A DNA stretch of 8,997 bases, from positions 3,152 to 12,148 of the forward strand of contig DMMN01000320.1 in assembly GCA_003453835.1 (NCBI GenBank), in the 5' to 3' direction. The translations under genes were made by a program, and so were the position numbers. Below, piece by piece: positions 6,826 to 8,997 of this stretch. Under the pieces are notes generated by a model, which was given only the letters and a program-made list of their open reading frames with translations, searched no databases and was not told where the DNA came from. Within the stretch, counting starts at the first letter, position 1, and each line of letters begins with the position of its first letter. Origin of the DNA: Bacteroidota bacterium. Lineage in GTDB: Bacteria > Bacteroidota > Ignavibacteria > UBA10030.

Positions 6826-8283
6826 ATGTGGAAAATCATTGCTGAACGAGAACTGAAAGACCATCTGCAAAGCACCCGCTTCATCGTCACGGGGACGGTG
6901 AGTGTGCTTCTTCTGGTCATGAGTATCTCTCTCGGCATCAGCTATCACAAGGGACGGTTGGCACAGTATGAGCAGGCAAACCAGATGATGCTGGAGACGG
7001 CCTCTCAGCAGACCAACTGGGGTGCCACTCCGGTGGCCGCCTACCGAGCGCCTGATCCGATGGAAGTGTTTGTGAACGGTGTGAACAGCGACATCGGACG
7101 TTTTTCCGAGATCACGCCCATGCGTAATGTTCGCCTCGTTCGGAGTGAATTCTCTGATGATCCGATGCTCGCCGTGTTCCAATTCCTCGACCCCACGTTT
7201 GTCGTTCTCATTGTTCTCAGCCTTCTCGCCATCCTCTTTACGTACAACTCCGTTAACGGAGAAAAAGAGGCCGGGACGCTCAGGCTGGTGTTCGCAAATG
7301 TCATCTCACGATCCGAGTTCATTCTGGGCAAGCTCCTTGGCGGTTGGATCGCTCTTCTCCTGCCCGTTCTCCTTTCGTTCCTGATTGGCGCGCTCATGCT
7401 GATTCCTTCCGGCGTTGAGATGGATGCGTCCCATTGGGCGCGATTCGGATTCTTCGCACTAGCTTCCATTCTGTACTTCACCTGCTTCATGCTCGTCGGC
7501 GTGCTCGTCTCCGCATTCACGAGCCGGTCGAGCGTGTCGTTCCTGGTGCTCCTCGTCGTTTGGATTAGCGCAGTGCTGATTATACCCAAGGCCGCGACGA
7601 TGCTCGCCGGCCAGGCGATGCCGGTCCCATCGGCAGATGAGATCGAGAGCAGACTCGCAAGCTTTTCGGCGCAGGCGCGTGTGGAGTACTTTGCGGATTT
7701 CGAACGAAGGCTCAGGGAGCGGTTCCGTCCAACCGAGGGATTGCTGCCGGACAAAGCGAGAGAGCTTCAAGCCGAACAACAGGCAAAGTGGCAACAGGAG
7801 GATGATGAGAGGCGAAAAGAGATGGACCAGAAAATTGCCGATCATAGTGCACGACTCTCCGAGGACTACTACAACCAGAAGAATGGCCAGGAATTGCTTG
7901 CGTTCTCCCTTGCGAAGTTTTCACCTGCATCGATGTTTCAACTCGTGGCCATGAAGCTGGCAGGAACCGACACAGGATTGAAGCGACGGTACGAAGATGC
8001 AATGAAAAGTTATCGGGATCAGTTCACGAAGTTTGTGCAGCAGAAGGGAGGGGGCATGGGATTCCGAATATCCATCGGGCGCGGCTCACACGATGTGAAA
8101 GTTGGCACGCCCCCATCATCGCAGAAGATCGACATTACGGAGATGCCTCGGTTTCAAAGCCCGGCCTACACCTTCGGCGAAGCCTTTGGGGCATCGCTCT
8201 TCGATCTGGGGCTCCTGGCGGTCTTTAACCTGCTCGCCTTTGCGGGAGCCTTTCTCGCGTTCTTGAGATTTGACTTGAGATGA
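6826..8283 (+). CDS. ABC-2 permease with large extracytoplasmic domains (second paralog)
   Basis: This 485-residue protein is a tandem paralog of the preceding permease, with the same order of parts. Membrane segments are about 19-39, 122-141, 169-195, 205-229, 235-262 and 457-477. The coupling element is NSVNGEKEAGTLRLVFANV (141-159) followed by SRSEFILGKL. The two proteins align without a gap over roughly their first 260 residues; by eye 40 of 60 residues are identical between positions 113 and 172. The extracytoplasmic region (about 263-456) is more divergent and very rich in Glu, Gln, Lys and Arg (for example QAEQQAKWQQEDDERRKEMDQ), suggesting a coiled coil. The protein ends in FLRFDLR, nearly identical to its paralog. 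The ATG follows AAAGGA (6813-6818) by 7 bases. Its TGA is in the same frame as the next gene, only one codon before that gene's GTG. Confidence 0.92.
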   Translation: MWKIIAERELKDHLQSTRFIVTGTVSVLLLVMSISLGISYHKGRLAQYEQANQMMLETASQQTNWGATPVAAYRAPDPMEVFVNGVNSDIGRFSEITPMRNVRLVRSEFSDDPMLAVFQFLDPTFVVLIVLSLLAILFTYNSVNGEKEAGTLRLVFANVISRSEFILGKLLGGWIALLLPVLLSFLIGALMLIPSGVEMDASHWARFGFFALASILYFTCFMLVGVLVSAFTSRSSVSFLVLLVVWISAVLIIPKAATMLAGQAMPVPSADEIESRLASFSAQARVEYFADFERRLRERFRPTEGLLPDKARELQAEQQAKWQQEDDERRKEMDQKIADHSARLSEDYYNQKNGQELLAFSLAKFSPASMFQLVAMKLAGTDTGLKRRYEDAMKSYRDQFTKFVQQKGGGMGFRISIGRGSHDVKVGTPPSSQKIDITEMPRFQSPAYTFGEAFGASLFDLGLLAVFNLLAFAGAFLAFLRFDLR

Positions 8284-8286
8284 AAT

Positions 8287-8790
8287 GTGTTTCTTCTGAT
8301 CCTCTCCATCGTCCTTTTGAATTCGCTTCTCCAGCAAGAGACGAACTGCTCCGGCTCAATCACGGGAAGGGTGTCGGAATCGAATTCGCATAAGCCGCTG
8401 GTCGGAGTACAGATCACGGCATCCGGCGCCGAGGGTTCCTACAACACAGCGACGTCGAACGACGGAACGTATGAGATGAAAGGGATGAAGCCGGGCCGGT
8501 ACTTGGTTCGAGCGTTGTGCGTCAGTTATCTTCCGAGAATGATCGGCGACATCCGAATTGCTGCGGATTCGACCACCCGGCTGGACATTGCGATGATGCC
8601 GACGAGTCGTCTCCTGGACTCCATCGTTGCATATCGTCGTCCACACGCTGATCCCGGCATGAGATTCTATCAACCTGATAGCAGTATCGATTACAAGATC
8701 AAAGTGGTTCCTCCGCAGAGGAGACAACTTCCCAGACCCGACACTGCGTTGCCGAAGGAAAAAGGAGTATTGAAGAAGACGAGAGAGTAA
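8287..8790 (+). CDS. Small exported carboxypeptidase-regulatory-like domain protein
   Basis: This is a 167-residue protein. Residues 2-15 are hydrophobic (FLLILSIVLLNSLL), then about 22-104 form a carboxypeptidase-regulatory-like / CNA-B-type beta sandwich: SGSITGRVSESNSHKPLVGVQ, ATSNDGTYEMKGMKPGRYLVRA and a closing RLDIAMMP. The tail (105-167) is basic and Pro-rich without a recognised domain. Such domains head TonB-dependent receptors and occur alone in envelope proteins; this one is too short to be a receptor. The only in-frame start near the hydrophobic segment is GTG at 8287, with no clear ribosome binding site and no positive charge before the hydrophobic core. A nearby ATG at 8280, overlapping the permease stop as ATGA, is one frame off. 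The start is therefore uncertain (see findings). It lies 3 bases after the permease stop and is probably the last gene of the operon. It looks like an extracytoplasmic accessory protein, but the partner is unknown. Confidence 0.72.
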   Translation: MFLLILSIVLLNSLLQQETNCSGSITGRVSESNSHKPLVGVQITASGAEGSYNTATSNDGTYEMKGMKPGRYLVRALCVSYLPRMIGDIRIAADSTTRLDIAMMPTSRLLDSIVAYRRPHADPGMRFYQPDSSIDYKIKVVPPQRRQLPRPDTALPKEKGVLKKTRE

Positions 8791-8818
8791 GTTCGGAAGG
8801 GGAATCTGACTTCCGGAC
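8791..8818 (+). terminator. Hairpin directly after the operon's last stop codon (possible weak terminator)
   Basis: GTTCGGAAG (8791-8799) pairs with CTTCCGGAC (8810-8818) in a 9-pair stem with one G-T wobble and a 10-base loop, starting at the base after the TAA. No T-run follows, so it is not a canonical intrinsic terminator. A second, looser pairing, ATCGGAT (8827-8833) with ATCCGAT (8865-8871), is followed by TTTT but has a 31-base loop. The stem may instead protect the 3' end of the mRNA. Confidence 0.38.
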
Positions 8819-8853
8819 GCTTGCGGATCGGATCTGAGGGCTGCGTGCGTTCG

Positions 8854-8884
8854 TTGCAATTCGCATCCGATTTTGGTATTTTTG
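8854..8884 (+). promoter_or_regulatory. Bacteroidota-type promoter (TTG, 20 bases, TAnnTTTG)
   Basis: TATTTTTG (8877-8884) matches all six fixed bases of the Bacteroidota -7 element TAnnTTTG. A TTG (8854-8856) lies 20 bases upstream, the expected place for the -33 element. The site is in the gap between the end of the ABC operon and the exported protein that begins at 8892, in the right orientation to drive it. Initiation would fall at about 8890-8892, essentially on the start codon. Both elements are seen directly; activity is inference. Confidence 0.5.
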
Positions 8885-8891
8885 GCCTGCG

Positions 8892-8997
8892 ATGTGCCGG
8901 AACTCTCGACATAGCTCACTCCTTCTCCTCCTCCTTTTGCTGCTCTTCAGCCGTGTTGAGCCGGCTCGTGCACTCCAATCCTCGAATGAATCCAATC
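8892..8997 (+). CDS. Start of an exported protein (cut by the right window edge)
   Basis: From the ATG at 8892-8894 the frame stays open for 35 codons to the window end. The encoded segment begins MCRNSRHSS, continues with nine residues of pure leucine (10-18), then FSRVEPARALQSS. This is a textbook signal peptide: a basic N-region, a hydrophobic core, and a PARA (24-27) site that fits signal peptidase I. The mature part visible is only LQSSNESN, so no function can be given. There is no Shine-Dalgarno sequence before the ATG; instead a strong Bacteroidota-type promoter match ends 8 bases upstream. The remaining sequence lies outside the window. That it is coding rests on the signal peptide alone. 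Confidence 0.6.
   Translation, partial: MCRNSRHSSLLLLLLLLLFSRVEPARALQSSNESN

Noticed and set aside
6025..7182. Long 385-codon open frame on the minus strand
   Set aside because: It lies entirely opposite the two permease genes and the short gap between them. Its translation is rich in Arg, His and Ser with no domain, and the plus strand has clear membrane proteins with ribosome binding sites. It is an antisense shadow.
8356..8919. 187-codon minus-strand open frame over the right end
   Set aside because: It covers the carboxypeptidase-regulatory-like gene in antisense and contains no domain; the plus-strand gene explains the region.

Overview
The window looks like a chromosomal stretch from a Gram-negative bacterium of the Bacteroidota/Chlorobiota/Ignavibacteriota type. 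The pointers are a BatA-type N-terminal membrane domain, a carboxypeptidase-regulatory-like domain protein, NosY/DUF3526-type ABC permeases and two signal peptides ending in Ala-Gln. A sequence matching the Bacteroidota promoter (TTG, 20 bases, TAnnTTTG) lies near the right end. Base composition is moderately GC-rich. Several genes carry clear AGGAG/AAGGA ribosome binding sites, which is less typical of core Bacteroidia. The lineage is an inference; there is no rRNA gene or other phylogenetic marker apart from a fragment of HflX.

Layout. The left quarter is transcribed leftward. A 727-residue protein with a BatA domain, a von Willebrand factor A domain and a glutamine-amidotransferase-like region (2471 to 288) is followed after 3 bases by the 5' end of the GTPase gene hflX (284 to 1, cut by the window edge). 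From 2561 to 8790 everything is transcribed rightward in one tight run: a secreted single-PDZ protein, an exported C-terminally anchored NEW3-domain protein with a helical N-terminus, an ABC ATPase, two paralogous ABC-2 permeases with large extracytoplasmic domains, and a small exported carboxypeptidase-regulatory-like protein. Gaps are 24, 23, 60, 27 and 3 bases. After a gap of about 100 bases containing a hairpin and a promoter-like element, another exported protein begins at 8892 and runs off the right edge.

How the genes may work together. The rightward run reads as an envelope ABC machine. One ATPase would drive a heterodimer of the two permeases, while the NEW3 and PDZ proteins work on the extracytoplasmic side. 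The substrate cannot be read from sequence. The N-terminus of the NEW3 protein resembles the helical hairpin of efflux adaptor proteins, which would suit a bridging role. The leftward BatA/VWA gene and hflX share only the intergenic region with this operon.

The points most worth a second look are the six-gene ABC unit and its NEW3/hairpin protein, the odd junction between the second permease and the last gene of the operon (possible single-base indel or stop read-through), a non-consensus Q-loop in the ATPase, and the nearly leaderless gene at the right end. No tRNA, rRNA, CRISPR array, insertion sequence or phage feature was seen. No gap between genes exceeds about 100 bases.
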